Positions 1-12,668 of a stretch of DNA of 64,000 bases are shown piece after piece. The DNA lies in contig OY821518.1 in the NCBI GenBank assembly GCA_963682025.1, positions 305,201,429 to 305,265,428 of the forward strand. Reading direction: 5' to 3'. The DNA comes from Cordilura impudica (Eukaryota > Arthropoda > Insecta > Diptera > Scathophagidae). Within the stretch, counting starts at the first letter, position 1, and the number at the start of each line of letters is the position of its first letter. Below the pieces are notes generated by a model, which searched no databases, had not been told where the DNA came from, and saw nothing but the letters and a program-made list of their open reading frames with translations. A program made the position numbers and the translations under genes.

Positions 1-1310
1 TTATTGACAAAGTCATAACCGAATTAACATACGCTATTCTCAGTTATTTGTAGGAAGAATATCAAAGGATAAATTAGAACAACATAAATAATTAATTGCA
101 AATGATTATTTTTTAAAAACAAACCTGCAGGATATATTTGGAACTGCTATACAATTCGAAATATAACAATTACACTGAAATACATACAAACATGTGTTGA
201 ATTCATACAATTTCGTCTATTCAGCTAGAAAATCGAATATTTATGTTCGTCTTAGCCAATCACAAGAAGTATTGTAATACAACCATTAAGCACAAAATGA
301 GAAGAAGAAATACACGAAATATGAATGTTAATTTACTTGCCACATCAATTGGGAAAACTGATTTCCAACAATTTGTCAACAATTCATACTTTTATCAGAT
401 GTTTGATTGAAATTTTCTAATCAAACTTAACGTGAGATTGATGCGCTTTTGTTACAGCTCACTAACAAACCAACTTAACTTTACAACTTCAATTTTCTAC
501 GAATGATTGCAATTGAATATGATTGATTATTTCAAATCATGAAAAAGTTACTCGTTTAGTCTTATGTCTGTATGTGTGTATACTCGTATATATAAGGGTT
601 TGTTCTGTTTGATCAGCTCTAAAGCTTCTGGTACCTTCAAGTGCACATTTTCATAACCAATCATACGAGAAAATGAGAAACAGCGAATTTTTTTGTGTAA
701 GCATTTAATTTTTTCGAATGAAGATTTAAAATAAAGCTGGATTGCAGTACTTTAATGTGATATATACGTTTATATTAAAGAAACTTCAAGATCTCATGGA
801 TGATATTATAAATTATAGAAATTGACATTTTTCGTATATTTAATAATTTCCGCCTTACTGTAAAATATGTAAGCATTACCATTAAAGGAACAATTTCTCT
901 AATCAATTACGGCTGAAGAATAACGGATAATAGATTCGTTAACAAAGAGTAAACAAATTTTATTACGATTTTCGTTAAAGTTTGTTTTCACTAAATAGTT
1001 TTAGTTTTTTTTATTTATTTCCTAAAAAAAAAATTTTCTCTTCCTAAATCAAAATTCTTGTAAAAAAAAATTCTCCACTGTGCCTTTAATCTTGTTAACT
1101 AGAAATTCATTGCACTAAATGCAATTGACAGTTATTTGGCATGCGAACACAAACGAGAAAAGATTTCATAAGAAATAACTGTAAATTTGAAGTAAACAAA
1201 CTTCAGATATGCATATAAAAGTCAATTGGAATAACTGCAATTGTGCTTTTATATACCACTTTAATATATTGCAGTTAAAGACAGTGACCTGTTGTTTTGA
1301 ACTAGTTAGT
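1..1310. other. AT-rich non-coding DNA
   Basis: No coding region, structural RNA or recognisable repeat is visible. The stretch is AT-rich with short homopolymer runs and no open frame with protein-like composition. Confidence 0.6.
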
Positions 1311-2660
1311 CAGGCGCCTAAGTTGGCCTTTCTTAAGAAAGGACCAGCTACTTTCAAGAAAAGTTAAAGTTTTCAAGGAAAGATACTTCTTAAGAAAATG
1401 TACTTTCTTTAAAAAACAAACTTTTCAAAAAAGAACGGGACTTTTTTAACAAAAGATACTTTTTTAAAGAAAGTTACCTTTTAGAGAAACGGTAATTTTA
1501 AAGAAGCACTTGCAAAGAAAATGTTTTTTATGAAAAGATATTTTTATAGAAAATGTACTTTTTAAAAAAAAATTCCTTTTTAAAAAATATGTCTTTTTTT
1601 AAGAAAGGTACTTTTTATGAAAACGTTTTTTCTCAAAAATGAGTCTTTAAGGAAGAGGTGCTTTTTTACAGTTTCTTTTTATGAAAAGGTACCTTTTTTT
1701 ACGAAAATGTATTTCTTTAAGAAAAACTATTTCTTAAGTTTTTTAAAAAATTGTATTTCTAAAGAAAATTTACTTGTTTCAGAAAAGGTATTTTTAATGA
1801 AAATCTTCTTTTTTAAAAATGTATCTTTTTAAAGAAAGGTACTTTTTTCAGAAAATGTACTTGTATAACAAAATGTAAATTTTTCAGAGAAATCTCTTCT
1901 TTAAGGCAGAGCATTTTCTTTATTTTCTTTCTGTACTTTTTAAAGAAAATGTATTTATTTTAAGAAAATTTACTTTTTAAGAATAAGTAAATTTTTAAGA
2001 AAATATGTATGTTATTTTAAGAAAATTAACGTTTTTAAAAATTGGGTTTTTTTAAGAAAAGGTACTTTTTTCACAAAATTTACATTATTCAGAAAAGATA
2101 CTTTTTAAGAAAAGTTACCTTTTTAAGAAAAACCACTTTTTTAGAAATATATTTAAAAAAAAAAGAAAATAGACTTTTATGAGAAATGCTACTTTTTCAA
2201 GAAAAGATAATTTTTTAAAGAAAGTCACTTTTTAAGAAAAGGTACTTTTACAGAAAAGGTATTACCCTAAAAATGTGTTTTTTTTTCAGAAAAAGTTACT
2301 TCTTTAGAAAAGGTACTTTTCTCAGAAAAGGTACTTTGTTAAAAAAATTTAGTTTTTTAAGAAAATGAATTACGAAAATTTACTTTTTTGGGTACTTTTT
2401 TAAACAAATATACATTTTTAAAAAAGGATCGTTTTGAAGAAATGGTGCTTTTTTCAGAAAAGGTGCTATTCCAGAAAAAGTACATATTATAAAAATTTAG
2501 TTTTCTTTTTAATTTAAGTCTTTTTTACGAAAATTTACTTTAAAAAAAAATATACATTTTTAAGAAAATTTACTTTTATAAAAATAAGTATATTAGGAGA
2601 AAATGTCCTTTTTCGGAAAACGTAACTTTTTGCGAAATGTATACTTATACAAGAAAAAAT
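1311..2660. repeat. AT-rich minisatellite with palindromic unit
   Basis: About 1.3 kb is made of degenerate units of roughly 17-22 bp, typically AAGAAAAGGTACTTTTT. The core AAAAGGTACTTTT is close to its own reverse complement. Dozens of units are visible, with AAAGGTAC, AAAATGTAC and AAAATTTAC variants. The single open frame inside (1617-1832) is K/F/L-rich and is a product of the repeat. The array ends just before the H1 Helitron at 2692. Confidence 0.85.
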
Positions 2661-2691
2661 TGTTTTGTATGAAATAAAATATAAAATATCA

Positions 2692-3151
2692 TCTATAATA
2701 GCATCTATATACAGGCAAGGCTATATCTTGAGACCGATGATTTGTAAAGGAGTTTTCTGCAGATTTTGACCAAACTTATCTTATTTGAAAGGCAATTAGT
2801 TTCAGCTATCCACCAGATTTACAAATTTGTAACGTCTGGAACATTTTTGTACAGTAAAATGCATTTTAAAGTTGCTACTAACACGTACGTAAAGTTAATG
2901 TGTTTATAAAAAATATGAGTTTGTTTTCTACATTCACAATAACAGTTCTATTAAATTGAAAAATAATATTGGACATAAGCCATTCACAGTAATATTTTGT
3001 TGAATTTAAAAATAATTTTGTACATAAACCAATAACGCAATCGATATTTAAAAAGTGTTGAATTGTGAACTGTCTTATAAAATAATTTATTAAATGAAAA
3101 ACAAAATTTCCTAGAATTTGCACTAAAATTTCGAGGGCTGGAATCTGCCAG
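2692..3151 (+). mobile_element. Non-autonomous Helitron, family H1, copy A
   Basis: The 5' end reads TCTATAATAG after an A, and the 3' end reads GAATCTGCCAG. The inside contains the family landmarks GACCGATG, TTTGACCAAAC, TTAAAGTTGCTACTAACAC, the poly-AATAA block and TCGAGGGCTGGAATCTGC. This is a diverged copy: the terminal CTAG has become CCAG and the 5' end carries extra bases. Confidence 0.7.
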
Positions 3152-5430
3152 TAATCATTAATGAGTACAAATATTTTAAGCAATAAGTAGCGGTCATCAC
3201 TCTTAAGAACTTATTTGCAATCAAAGCATATTGGCCAAGTTAATGTTAGAAAAGGTGATAAAAAAAAACAAATAAAATTGTTGCAAGACTAAAAATTTCT
3301 TCAAAATTATGAAATACATTTTTTTTGTATTATATGTTTTTATTTTAGAAAACTTTTTTAATTTAAATTTAAACTTAATTTTATATTTCTTTGAATTCTA
3401 AATACTTAAGTTTTTAATTTGTTTTCTTAAACTGCCAGTAAGTATTTTAGAAACTCTCACATATAAGTATTTTCTGGAGATAAAATTTTTTTGGTTTATG
3501 AATTAACCTTAAAGAGAGTGAGATTTTAGTATTTCTATAATAATCAAATTAACATAACAAAGACCACAAAATCTTCCTTCTGCTAGCATCTAAAAAGGTC
3601 ATTAATAATTGACCCCCACCATTCAGTTCACTACGTGACTTTACTTCACTTATAACTAACGACCGCACAAAAACATATACACACAGGAATTAAACATTAG
3701 TTTGTTTATTGTCTTAAATATTATGATTCGTTAATTGTTCCAAGGCGTATTTGTATATCTCTTTACAAAAAAAAAAAAAAAAACAATAAAAGCAAAGACA
3801 GGCCCTGGAATAATTAGACACAAAGTGTCTTTACACAGTTAAAATTTTGTTATTGTTTGCTGGTTGGTATGTTGTTTGGAGGGCGTTTACATGCTATCGA
3901 AGGATTGGATCAGACACAAAATTACAAGTGCAAAAATACTAAGAATTTATCATAATTTATAAAGTTTCTATTTATCTCTTTACAAAAATGCCATATTTCA
4001 TTGAAGTTATTTCTCAATCCAACAAAATGTTACAACAGCCTACGGCCTTAAAGTGTCTTTTGGTTGGTTTAACAATGTTGTAATTGTCTTTGAATTGTTA
4101 CCAGTAAATTGATGTTCAATGTATCGTTAAAATAGTTAAAAAGTTACTAACAAGCCAAACCATGACTGTAAAATGATTTGAAAATATGTAAATTTTCGTT
4201 TCATTAAATTATATAGAATATTCAATGAAGACTTTTTTAAAGTCAATTACTAAGTCGATAACAAGTCAAAGTTGTTTAACAGCTATAAAATTACATAAAA
4301 AAGCTTTGACAGCTTAATTAAACTTTCCAACGTGTTAATCATAATCACGAGTTGACGTGATCTATCATGTCATATATATTATATACCTAAAATAATTAAT
4401 CTAATTAATCTAAACTAAGCCTTCTTTGATTACCCCACTAATTTATTTTAAAGCTCGTTGTTGTTGCAGCATGTTTTTCTGCTTGGCGTTACTAGTCACT
4501 TGAATATTTCGCTAAATCAAAATGCGATCTTTATACTGACTATTTTGGATTGCAATTTTCACAAATTTCATAAATTTCACTAAAGAAAATCACATGATAA
4601 AACAATATTTAATACAATTTATTAAAGTTAGTATAAAAATTATTATTTAAATTTATGCAGAAAATGAAATTAAATAGAAAATTAAATAATATTTTAAACA
4701 AGTATGTATTTAAGAAGTGTGACATATAAAATACATGTGGTGATGAACTTAAGAAAAGTATTAAAATTTTACTGAACCATTTAAAAACCTAAGTTTAACT
4801 AAACTAAATAATGAAAAACTCAATTTCAGCGTAAATGAATTAGCCTAGAATTGAACTCCTTCCTTCTATTTAATTGTTAATAAATTCATATAAATTATTA
4901 AAAAAAAACACCGTCAAAGTATCAAAGTGTACAAATGAACATTTCTGAAAAGCAACTACACCTTGGAAACGGAAAAGTAATTAAAGAGCTGTATAAAGAA
5001 ACCAACCTAAGCCAGACAGAAAAATGATACTTTTTACATTAAGAATCACTAGACTATAATTTAATTTCCATATATTCGCAGTTTATTTACAATTAGGAAA
5101 ATTCCAATTGGGCGCGGAAGGGCTTATCGGCAACCAAGTTCATGGAGAGAGAGAGAGTTTTTTGAGATGCATTATTACCTTTAAAAAGCATAAACCATAA
5201 ACGTTAATATTATAGCAACTTATTTAACTGTTTGTTCTTTTTCAGCAAGCCAATGCGTGTACACGTGCAAAACAGTACAAAAACCGTTTTTTGGAATACA
5301 ACAATCGCTAAAAAGCGCTAGTATTTGATTTTACTTTTTATGTGTATATGAAAAAAAAAAAAAACGAAATTCGTGAAAATTTTGTTTTATTACAACCCAA
5401 CATTTTCAAATGAAAACATAAACCAACTAC
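3152..5430. other. AT-rich non-coding DNA
   Basis: No gene or classified element is visible. There are A-tracts near 3770 and 5350 and a short GA run near 5150. The boundary with the LINE remnant downstream is not exact. Confidence 0.55.
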
Positions 5431-6650
5431 AAATACTCTAAACCTGTCAGGCTGTAATATCTAATACTATTGGTTCTGATAACATACATCCCAGATTTTT
5501 AAAGGAAAATATCTCTCAACTGTTACCTCAAATTACCCACATTTTTAACACAATTATAATAAAAAGTATTTTTCTTCAAAGTTGGAGATATGCTAACACT
5601 TTACCTATTCTTAAGTCAAATAAAGGATATCAAACCATTGTTATCCTACCATACTTGCCTGAAATGCTAGAAATGATACAGCATCAGAAAGAGCCTAATG
5701 TCAGACAGATAATCAGGCCTTCGTCATAAACACAGCTGCATAACTGAATTTATTGAAACTTTTAAGTCACTCAAAGGCTTTCGATACTGTGAATCATGAA
5801 ATACTCCTCATGAAGCTAAGATTTTTTTTTTATTTTTCACCTCCCGTAACTCGTCTTATTTCGTCTTATTTAGCAAATTGACAAGAAAATTCTTACGATA
5901 ATAATAAAATGTTTAATGCTCCTCCAGCAAAAAGGGCTTCCAGCAAGGTTCTATTCTGGGACCGCTTCTTTTTGCTGTATACATAAATGATTTGCAGGGA
6001 AAACTTTCGTATTATAAAGTTAAAATGTATGCTGGTGATGTGCAACTTTATGTTTGTAGTCGGTTTGAAGAATTAAATGACGATGGTGCGAATCTAAATT
6101 TGGATCTAAAACAAATTCATTAATGGGCTATATCTCAACCCATTAAGTTTAAATACATCATTATTACCTGAAATCTGTGCTTCTACTTGCTATACCAGAT
6201 ATTATTCATAATCGCCAGATTACACAAAAAATCAAAAAACTTGGAATTATTTTCAGTAAAACTCATACCTGGCCCGGTCATACAAATGTCGGTTCAGCAA
6301 AAACATATTCAATGCTTCGATCACAATTTAAAACTCAACACCTTATACAAGTCCATGTACGAGTTCTACTTGCAAAAACCTATCTAATCCAACATTATTG
6401 TATGGATTCGAACTATTTGCCAGCTGTTATTCCGTTAGCTCTAGGAAATTAACAACTACGTTCTATTCTATATTAAGATATGTCTATAATTTGAACGCAA
6501 TATGAATGAAAACTACGGTGTGAGCTTTTGCGATTTCCTGAAGATACGATCATTGATACTGACATATAAGACTCTATTTGGACGTGACCCTACATATCCT
6601 TTTCACATTCGAGAATAAATAATTCTATAATACAAATAAGGCATAATGTT
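5431..6650 (+). pseudogene. Jockey-like LINE reverse-transcriptase remnant
   Basis: Broken frames show a non-LTR reverse transcriptase in order: GSDNIHPRFLKENI near 5475, a frame with SFDTVNHE near 5775, GSILGPLLFAVYINDL near 5945-6000, and a YAGD form of the YADD active-site box near 6030. Next come NLGIIFSKTxTW near 6240 and KTYSMLRS near 6300, the tail typical of insect jockey-like LINE ORF2. The frame shifts several times, carries stops, and the second active-site residue of YADD is D to G, so it is dead. The 3' end is not sharp. A fragment of the same family lies inverted at 8475-8800. Confidence 0.8.
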
Positions 6651-6690
6651 TGAAATTAATACATTTTAGTAGAAACATTGAATGAGGTTT

Positions 6691-7457
6691 TTATACCCTA
6701 TACCACTATGGGGTTTTGGTATAATGACTTTGTGCTGCTGTTTGTAACTACCAAAAATATTTGACCTAGACCCATCTTTTATTATACCGATCGACTCAGA
6801 ATCACTTTCTGAGTCGATTTAGCGATGTCCGTCCGTCCGTCTGTGTGTCCGTGTAAACCTTGTAATCAAACTACAGGTCGCAAATATGAATATATTTTGA
6901 TGAAATTTGCTATGTAAGCTTTTATGGGCCATACGATGAACACTATTGAAATTGGTGAAATTCGGTCCATGTTGAGGCCTAGTCCCTATACAAATGATCC
7001 CTATGAAATCGACATAAATTGCCATAAGATCCAAATTGTCGTATAGATCTCAGTCAAATTGGGTTTGTATGTGTTTATTACATCCATTAATGAGTAGTCC
7101 AAAAACGATACCTATGGGACAACTCTTAGTCATAGGCCCCATATAGAGTTGCTTCCCGATCTTCACTTAAATCTATCAAAAAACAAAAATATTGCACAGA
7201 TTTTTCTCAAATTTGGTTTTTACATGTTTTTACAAAAAATAAGTGACCTCACCAAATATGGTCAGCATCGGTCCATTTTTCAACCTAGTCCCCATATAAA
7301 TATAGCACGCAATATGAACTTTTTCTTATCTGCAGCCAAAAAAAAAAAATTAATAACAATGCCTTTAAAATTTGGTTTATGCTTACTTCCTATATCGAAT
7401 TATTTGGATGGAAGAGATCGGGTCTCTAAACCATGGTATAATTTCTTACTTTTTTAA
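6691..7457 (-). mobile_element. DINE-1/mini-me-like element, copy 1
   Basis: Read on the minus strand it has the family order: 5' terminal region, a body of about 600 bp, a (GGAC)n tract near 6829-6845, CATCGCTAAATCGACTCAG, TTACAAACAGCAGCAC and a 3' hairpin at ATAGTGGT(A)TAGGGTATAA. The 5' palindrome AGTCGGTCTAGACCGACT is deleted: the copy runs from ACCATGGTAT straight into the terminal AAGTAAGAAAT. Known relatives in flies are non-autonomous derivatives of Helentrons. Confidence 0.85.
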
Positions 7458-7807
7458 ATTGCATAACATAAATTTTACTTTTTTAGTCCATATTTCATAC
7501 ACATAAAAAGAATTAACGGAATTATGTTTAGAGAATTTTAATAAATCATGCGCTGAACGGCTCTATAAATATGTCCCAGTGAAAAATAACCCAGAAAAAT
7601 TACAAATCGCTCAAAAGGGAGATGAAATGTTGCACAAAAAATATCAAAAATGGCAACAAAACAAAAAAAAAATTAAAAATGGCAAAAAAAATAATGCCCA
7701 AAAATTAATCAATATTTTTCATGTGAAAATTTACTCAAAAATCCAGTTAGAAAAATAATTGAAGAGTGTCTTGTTCAACTGCATGACAATATGGACAGTG
7801 AAAAAGC
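7458..7807. other. AT-rich spacer between two DINE copies
   Basis: A-rich sequence with repeated AAAATGGCAAxAAAA blocks at 7640-7720. No gene is visible. Confidence 0.5.
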
Positions 7808-8470
7808 TGATGTCCGTCAGTCCGCCCGTCCGTCGGTCTGTGTATACATGTAAACTTTGTAACCAAACTGCAGGTGGGAAATATAAATATATTTTGATGA
7901 AATTTAGTATATAAGCGTTTATCGGCCATTGGGCGAACGATGTTAAAATTAGTGATAATCGGTGCTTGTTCAGACCTAGCCCCAATAACCGTTATGAGAT
8001 CGACTTAAATTGCAATAATATCCAAATTATCATATATATCGGTCAAAATGGGTTGGTGCATGTTTATTACATCCATTTATCAGTAGCCCTTAATAAATCT
8101 TCTAGGATAATTCTTGGTTATAGCCCCCATATTAAGCTGATTCCATATCTTTACCTAACTCTATTAAAAAATAAAAATATTGCACAGATTTTTCTCAAAT
8201 TTGTTTTGTATATGTTTTTGCAAGAAATAAGTGACTTTAACAAATATGGTCAGGATCTGTCCATTTTTCGACCAAGTCCCCATATAAATATAGCATACGT
8301 ATGAACTTTTTCATATCCGAAGGCAAATAAATTAATAACAATGCCACTAAAATTAGGTTTATGGTCATTTTCTATACCTAATTAGTTGGACCTAAGAGAT
8401 AGCGTCTCTAAACACAAGGTATAAGGTATCGTATGATCGGTCTAGACCGACTATAATTTTGATACTTGTT
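7808..8470 (-). mobile_element. DINE-1/mini-me-like element, copy 2, 3'-truncated
   Basis: It runs from a degenerate (GGAC)n tract at 7808-7840 through the family body to the 5' palindrome TCGGTCTAGACCGA near 8437-8451 and the terminal AAGTATCAAAAT. The 3' terminal 170 bp including the hairpin are missing. Confidence 0.8.
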
Positions 8471-8474
8471 AGAA

Positions 8475-8800
8475 AATCTTTTATGTTGACTTCATAAAGG
8501 CTTTTGTAATATGCTGATAAATGGTAATATTTTCGAAATTTGAAGAGATATCTTAATATTGCGTTGTAAGTTCCGATAAGTTTTTTTTCCGGGTTTTCAA
8601 CTTTTCGTAGCCGTGCAGTGAAGTGGCGATAAGTGTTAATTTGTTCACAGTGGTCGTAACATAGAGAAAGTTTTCCCAGATACGGCATTCATATCATAAG
8701 ACCAGGTGAGAGTATTATTAAAGATGATACCCAAATTTTTGGTTGAATATACAATTTTGAATTGGTTCATTATTTATAGTTGTAACTGGTTCAATATTAA
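8475..8800 (-). pseudogene. Jockey-like LINE ORF2 C-terminal fragment
   Basis: Minus-strand translation gives STKNLGIIFNNTLTWSYDMN, then KTFSMLR, then a frame with NAILRYLFKFRKYYH and YKSLYEVN. This is the post-catalytic end of a jockey-like ORF2, matching the plus-strand fragment near 6240-6500. Only the 3' part survives, consistent with 5' truncation. Confidence 0.7.
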
Positions 8801-8829
8801 AATTAACTGATTTATAAATATAATATAAA

Positions 8830-9564
8830 CTAGCAGATTCCAGCTCTCGAAATTCGAGTATAAATTCTAGGAAACTTTTTTTTTCATAAGTTAAAGATCC
8901 TAAAGGTATGCTAATCAATTATAGCCAATTCACAAATCAACACAAAAACAAAACTTATTTTTATTACAAACACATTAAAAAATTTAATAAACACACACAT
9001 TGCATTGTATAATTATACCCTATACCACTATGTGGTTTGGGTATAATGACTCTGTGCTGCTGTTTGTAACAACCAAAAATATTTGACCCAGACCCATCTT
9101 TAATTATTGAATTAGAATCACTTTTTGAGTTGATTTAACAATGTCCGTCCGTCCGTCCGTCCGTCCGTCTGTGTGTCCATGTAAACCTTGTAATCAAACT
9201 GCAGGTCGCAAATATGAATATATTTCGATGAAATTTGGTATATGAATGAACGCTGTTGAAATTGGTGAGAATCGGTCCATGTTCAGACCTAGCCCCCATA
9301 CAAATTACCCTTATGAAATCGACATAAATCGCCATAGGATCCAAATTGTCATATAGATCTTACTCAAATTGGGTTTGTAAGCGTTCATTACATCCATGAA
9401 TGAGTAGTCCAAAAATGCTCCCTTTGGCCCCATATAGAGCTGCTTCCCGATCTTCACTTAAATCTATTAAAATACAAAAATATTGCACTGATTCTTCTCA
9501 AATTTTGTTTGTATAGAACAAAACATCAGTCACAAGAAATCGCCTAGCCTATAAATATTTTAGA
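8830..9564 (-). mobile_element. Non-autonomous Helitron, family H1, copy B (interrupted)
   Basis: The minus-strand 3' end is CTAG at 8830-8833 and the 5' TC is at 9563-9564, next to A and T flanks as expected for A^T insertion. The family 3' block (8830-9012) and 5' block (9516-9564) are separated by DINE copy 3, and the middle of the Helitron is missing. Confidence 0.8.
9013..9515 (-). mobile_element. DINE-1/mini-me-like element, copy 3, inside Helitron B
   Basis: It contains the 3' hairpin (ACCACATAGTGGT), TTACAAACAGCAGCAC, a (GGAC)n tract at 9144-9168 and the body up to TTTGTTTGTATA, where the 5' terminal part including the palindrome is lost. Both sides are H1 Helitron sequence. Confidence 0.85.
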
Positions 9565-9591
9565 TTAAATAAATTAATTGATCGACACAGC

Positions 9592-9890
9592 TGTACAAAC
9601 CAAATTTGACCGGGATATTTATGATAATTTTGATCTAATAGGGGTTATTTGTATAGGGACTAGGTCTGACCATGCGCCGATTATTACCAATTTCAATAGC
9701 GTTCTTATTTACCAAACTTCATCAAAATATGTATATTCATATTCCCGACCTATAGTTTGATTACAAGGTTTATATGAACACGGGAAATACTAACGGACGG
9801 TGGGACTATGTGAAATATATTTGGTAGTACCAAACATCACCACAAACTTATTATATCCTGATCACAGACTGATATAGGGTATACATATTG
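9592..9890 (+). mobile_element. DINE-1/mini-me-like element, copy 4, old fragment
   Basis: A diverged 3' half: landmarks include GGGGTTATTTGTATAGGGACTAGG near 9640, TTTCAATAGCGTTC, CATCAAAATAT, a decayed GGACGG tract at 9794, a modified TTACAAACAGCAG block and a terminal TATAGGGTATA. It is much more diverged than the other copies. Confidence 0.7.
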
Positions 9891-10875
9891 TACGGATTCG
9901 TAAGTGTTATTAGGTTACAATTAAAACAGACTAATAGAATATTGCAAATGAGATTATTGTTGTGACTATTAAAACTACTTCCGCTTCGATTCTATTCAAT
10001 TAAACATTAAAATTTCTTTTCAACTGTTTGCTTATCTACGTACTGACACACATATTTACACATGAGAGTCCCTCCGGCTGTCTTTGTTCCACATACATTG
10101 TGCATGTATTCAATGTTCGATTACTATTTACGTTGGTTAGCTATTTATGTGTATATTAGTGTATTGATTTCAAATGTCCTGTTGTTATGTCATGTTATTT
10201 TCATATGTATCTCTCATTTTTGGGTACACTTAAACTATGAGTTATTAAAATATAATTGATATAAATGTCATTTGTAGGCAATTATTGTTCTGCAGTACCT
10301 TTTTTAGAAAAACTAACTAAAATATATCGTTTGCTCACAGAGCCGTCACGGGCAGATTATATCAAGGAAATAAAGATTAAAGATTTTAAAGCTTTTATAA
10401 GAACATAAGAAAATATTTATAAAATTCTTCGGATATATTTTTGTTTTCCTGACAATCGAGTGATTAATGTACTGTTTGAATTTGTAAATCGAATTTGATT
10501 TAAATTCATTTATACAACAAAAGAAAATTGCTTTGTATATTTTAAAACAATATGGCTTACAAATCGCTATCACCGAGTTTGAAGTAGAATAAACAATATA
10601 TTTTTCTGATATTTCTAAAATTATTTAACAATTATAGCAATAACAATTGAGCTGTTCCAATACAAATTTGATTACACGTATGGATGTGTGATTTTGGGCT
10701 TATGTGCAATGTACAAAAAACATTATTTTTGGCTAACCACTCAGTTTCGGATAGAATAAGATATATATAAAAAAAAAATTTGGAGATCGGTAATGGTGAA
10801 AAGCCAGGCTTTGGACCTAAATGGATAATAATGGCAAAGCTTTATTGTTCTATAACTCTTAAATAAACAGTTTCT
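9891..10875. other. AT-rich non-coding DNA
   Basis: No gene or element recognised. Short open frames here have no protein-like composition. Confidence 0.5.
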
Positions 10876-11263
10876 GATGTGTAAACATCTATACGCTCAG
10901 GGGAGTGAAAATCTATTTCACAATACAATCACAAAAACCGAGTAAGACAAAAACGGTGTGAGGTACGATTGCATTGCTGAAGAGATTAGGAAGTGTTTGG
11001 AGATAAAATGAAGGCACGATTTATTTCGGAAGTGTTTGGAGATAAAATGAAGGAGCGAAGAGCGTTATAAAACCGTTTTAAAAAAGGAAAAACTAAAAAT
11101 GAAAAATTAAAAATTGACAAGTTGCAAAAATAAATAATAATAAATATTTTTATATTAGCAGAGCCCCTGCAGTTGTGTGTTATAAGTGATAAATAGATGA
11201 CGCCTTCTGTCTGATTTTAAAAAAGTTCCACAAAAAATCTTTAATTACTACTCACATTACTCA
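10876..11263 (-). mobile_element. Short element with GATGT...ACATC end, copy L1
   Basis: It begins GATGTGTAAACATCTATACG and ends in a decayed version of the opposite end. Landmarks shared with copies at 14197 and 20004 are TTTCACAATACAATCAC, a short A/T region, GCAGAGCCCCTGCAGTTG, ATAGATGACGCC and TTTAATTACTA. Inside is a tandem duplication of a roughly 38-bp unit containing GAAGTGTTTGGAGATAAAAT (near 10991 and 11029). The superfamily is not known to me. Confidence 0.65.
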
Positions 11264-11636
11264 CATAATTTTTTTATTAATAAAAATAAAAATTTTGACT
11301 TTGACCATTAAAGTTTATACTAAAGTCCAAAATGTCAATGGTTGCGCTTACATTTCTACATTAATATATTCTTATAAACTAATCACCTCAAACCCTTTAA
11401 AGAATTAGGGATTAACAAAGTTTGGAATATTTTGTTGGTTATATAAAGAAATAAAGAATAAAATTACGAGATTTACAAATTTTTAAATTTGAAAACGGAA
11501 TTGGTAGACTGTTATTTCAGAACTTAGGTGAACCTATTTTAAAATTTCAAAATCTAAAAAAAATTATTCATATTTTATGAATGTTCGATATATTATAAAA
11601 TATTATATACAATCATACACAAAAAATATATATCTA
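11264..11636. other. AT-rich non-coding DNA
   Basis: Nothing recognisable is seen apart from AT-rich simple sequence. Confidence 0.5.
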
Positions 11637-11827
11637 TCTATAATAATAATAGGCTAGGCGTTTTCTTGTGACCGATGTTTTTTTCTACCGTTTTATCCCG
11701 ATTTTGACCAAAAGTATATTATTTGAAAGGTATTTCTTTGTAGCCGTTTTGCAAATTTACAGATTTTAAAAATTTTTCCTTTATTTTGAGTAAATTGCAT
11801 TTAAATTTGCTACTAACACATACATAA

Positions 11828-12628
11828 AACTAGTAAGAAAATTATAGTCGGTCGAGACCGACAATATGATACCCTATACCATGCGTTAAGAGACCCTATC
11901 TCTTAGGCCCAACTAACTGGATATAGAAAATAAGCATAAACCAAATTTGAGTGGGATTTTTTTAATTTTTTTGGCTGCAGATATGAAAAAGTTCATATCG
12001 GATGCTATATCTATATGGGGGCTAGGCCCAAAAATGGACCGATCCTGACCATGTTTGGTAAAGTCTCTTGTATTTTGCAAAAATATATACAAACAAAATT
12101 TGAGAAGAATCAGTGCAATATTTTTGTTTTTTGATAGATTTAAGTGAAGATCGGGAAGCAGCTCTATATGGGGCCTATGACTAAGAGTTGTCCCAGGGAT
12201 CATTTTTAGACTACTCATTAATGGATGTAATAAATCCATACAAACCCAATTTGAGTAAGATCTATATGACAATTTGGATCTTATGGCAATTTATGTCGAT
12301 TTCATAGGGGTCATTTGTATGGGGCTAGGTCTGAACATGGACCGATTCTCACCAATTTCAACAGCATTCATCCCATGGCCGATAAAAGATCAAAAACCAA
12401 ATTTCATCAAAATATATTCATATTTGCGACCTGCAGTTTGATTAGAAGCTTTACATTGACACACAGACGGACGGACGGACGGACGGACGGACATCGTTTA
12501 ATATAATCAGATAGTGATTCTGATTCGATCGGTATAATTAAAGACGGGTGTAGGTCAAATATAGTTGGTTGTTACAAACAGCAGCACAAAGTCATTATAC
12601 CCAAACCACATAGTGGTATAGGGTATAA
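11828..12628 (+). mobile_element. DINE-1/mini-me-like element, copy 5, full length
   Basis: It begins CTAGTAAGAAAATTATAGTC with a 5' palindrome (TCGGTCGAGACCGA), followed by the body, a (GGAC)n tract of about six units at 12462-12491, TTACAAACAGCAGCAC, the hairpin ACCACATAGTGGT and the end GGGTATAA. It is inserted in Helitron C. The short open frames inside belong to the repeat, not to genes. Confidence 0.92.
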
Positions 12629-12668
12629 TTACAAATATTACACATATGCTATATGCTATATGTGTTTT

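Noticed and set aside
1617..1832. Open frame of 71 codons in the minisatellite
   Set aside because: K/F/L-rich product of the repeat unit.
6819..8304. Many 60-120-codon frames with shared peptides such as TKFHQNIFIFATCSLI and TWTHRRTDGRTDG
   Set aside because: They recur at every DINE copy in both orientations and end in translated GGAC repeats; they are frames of a non-coding element, not a gene family.
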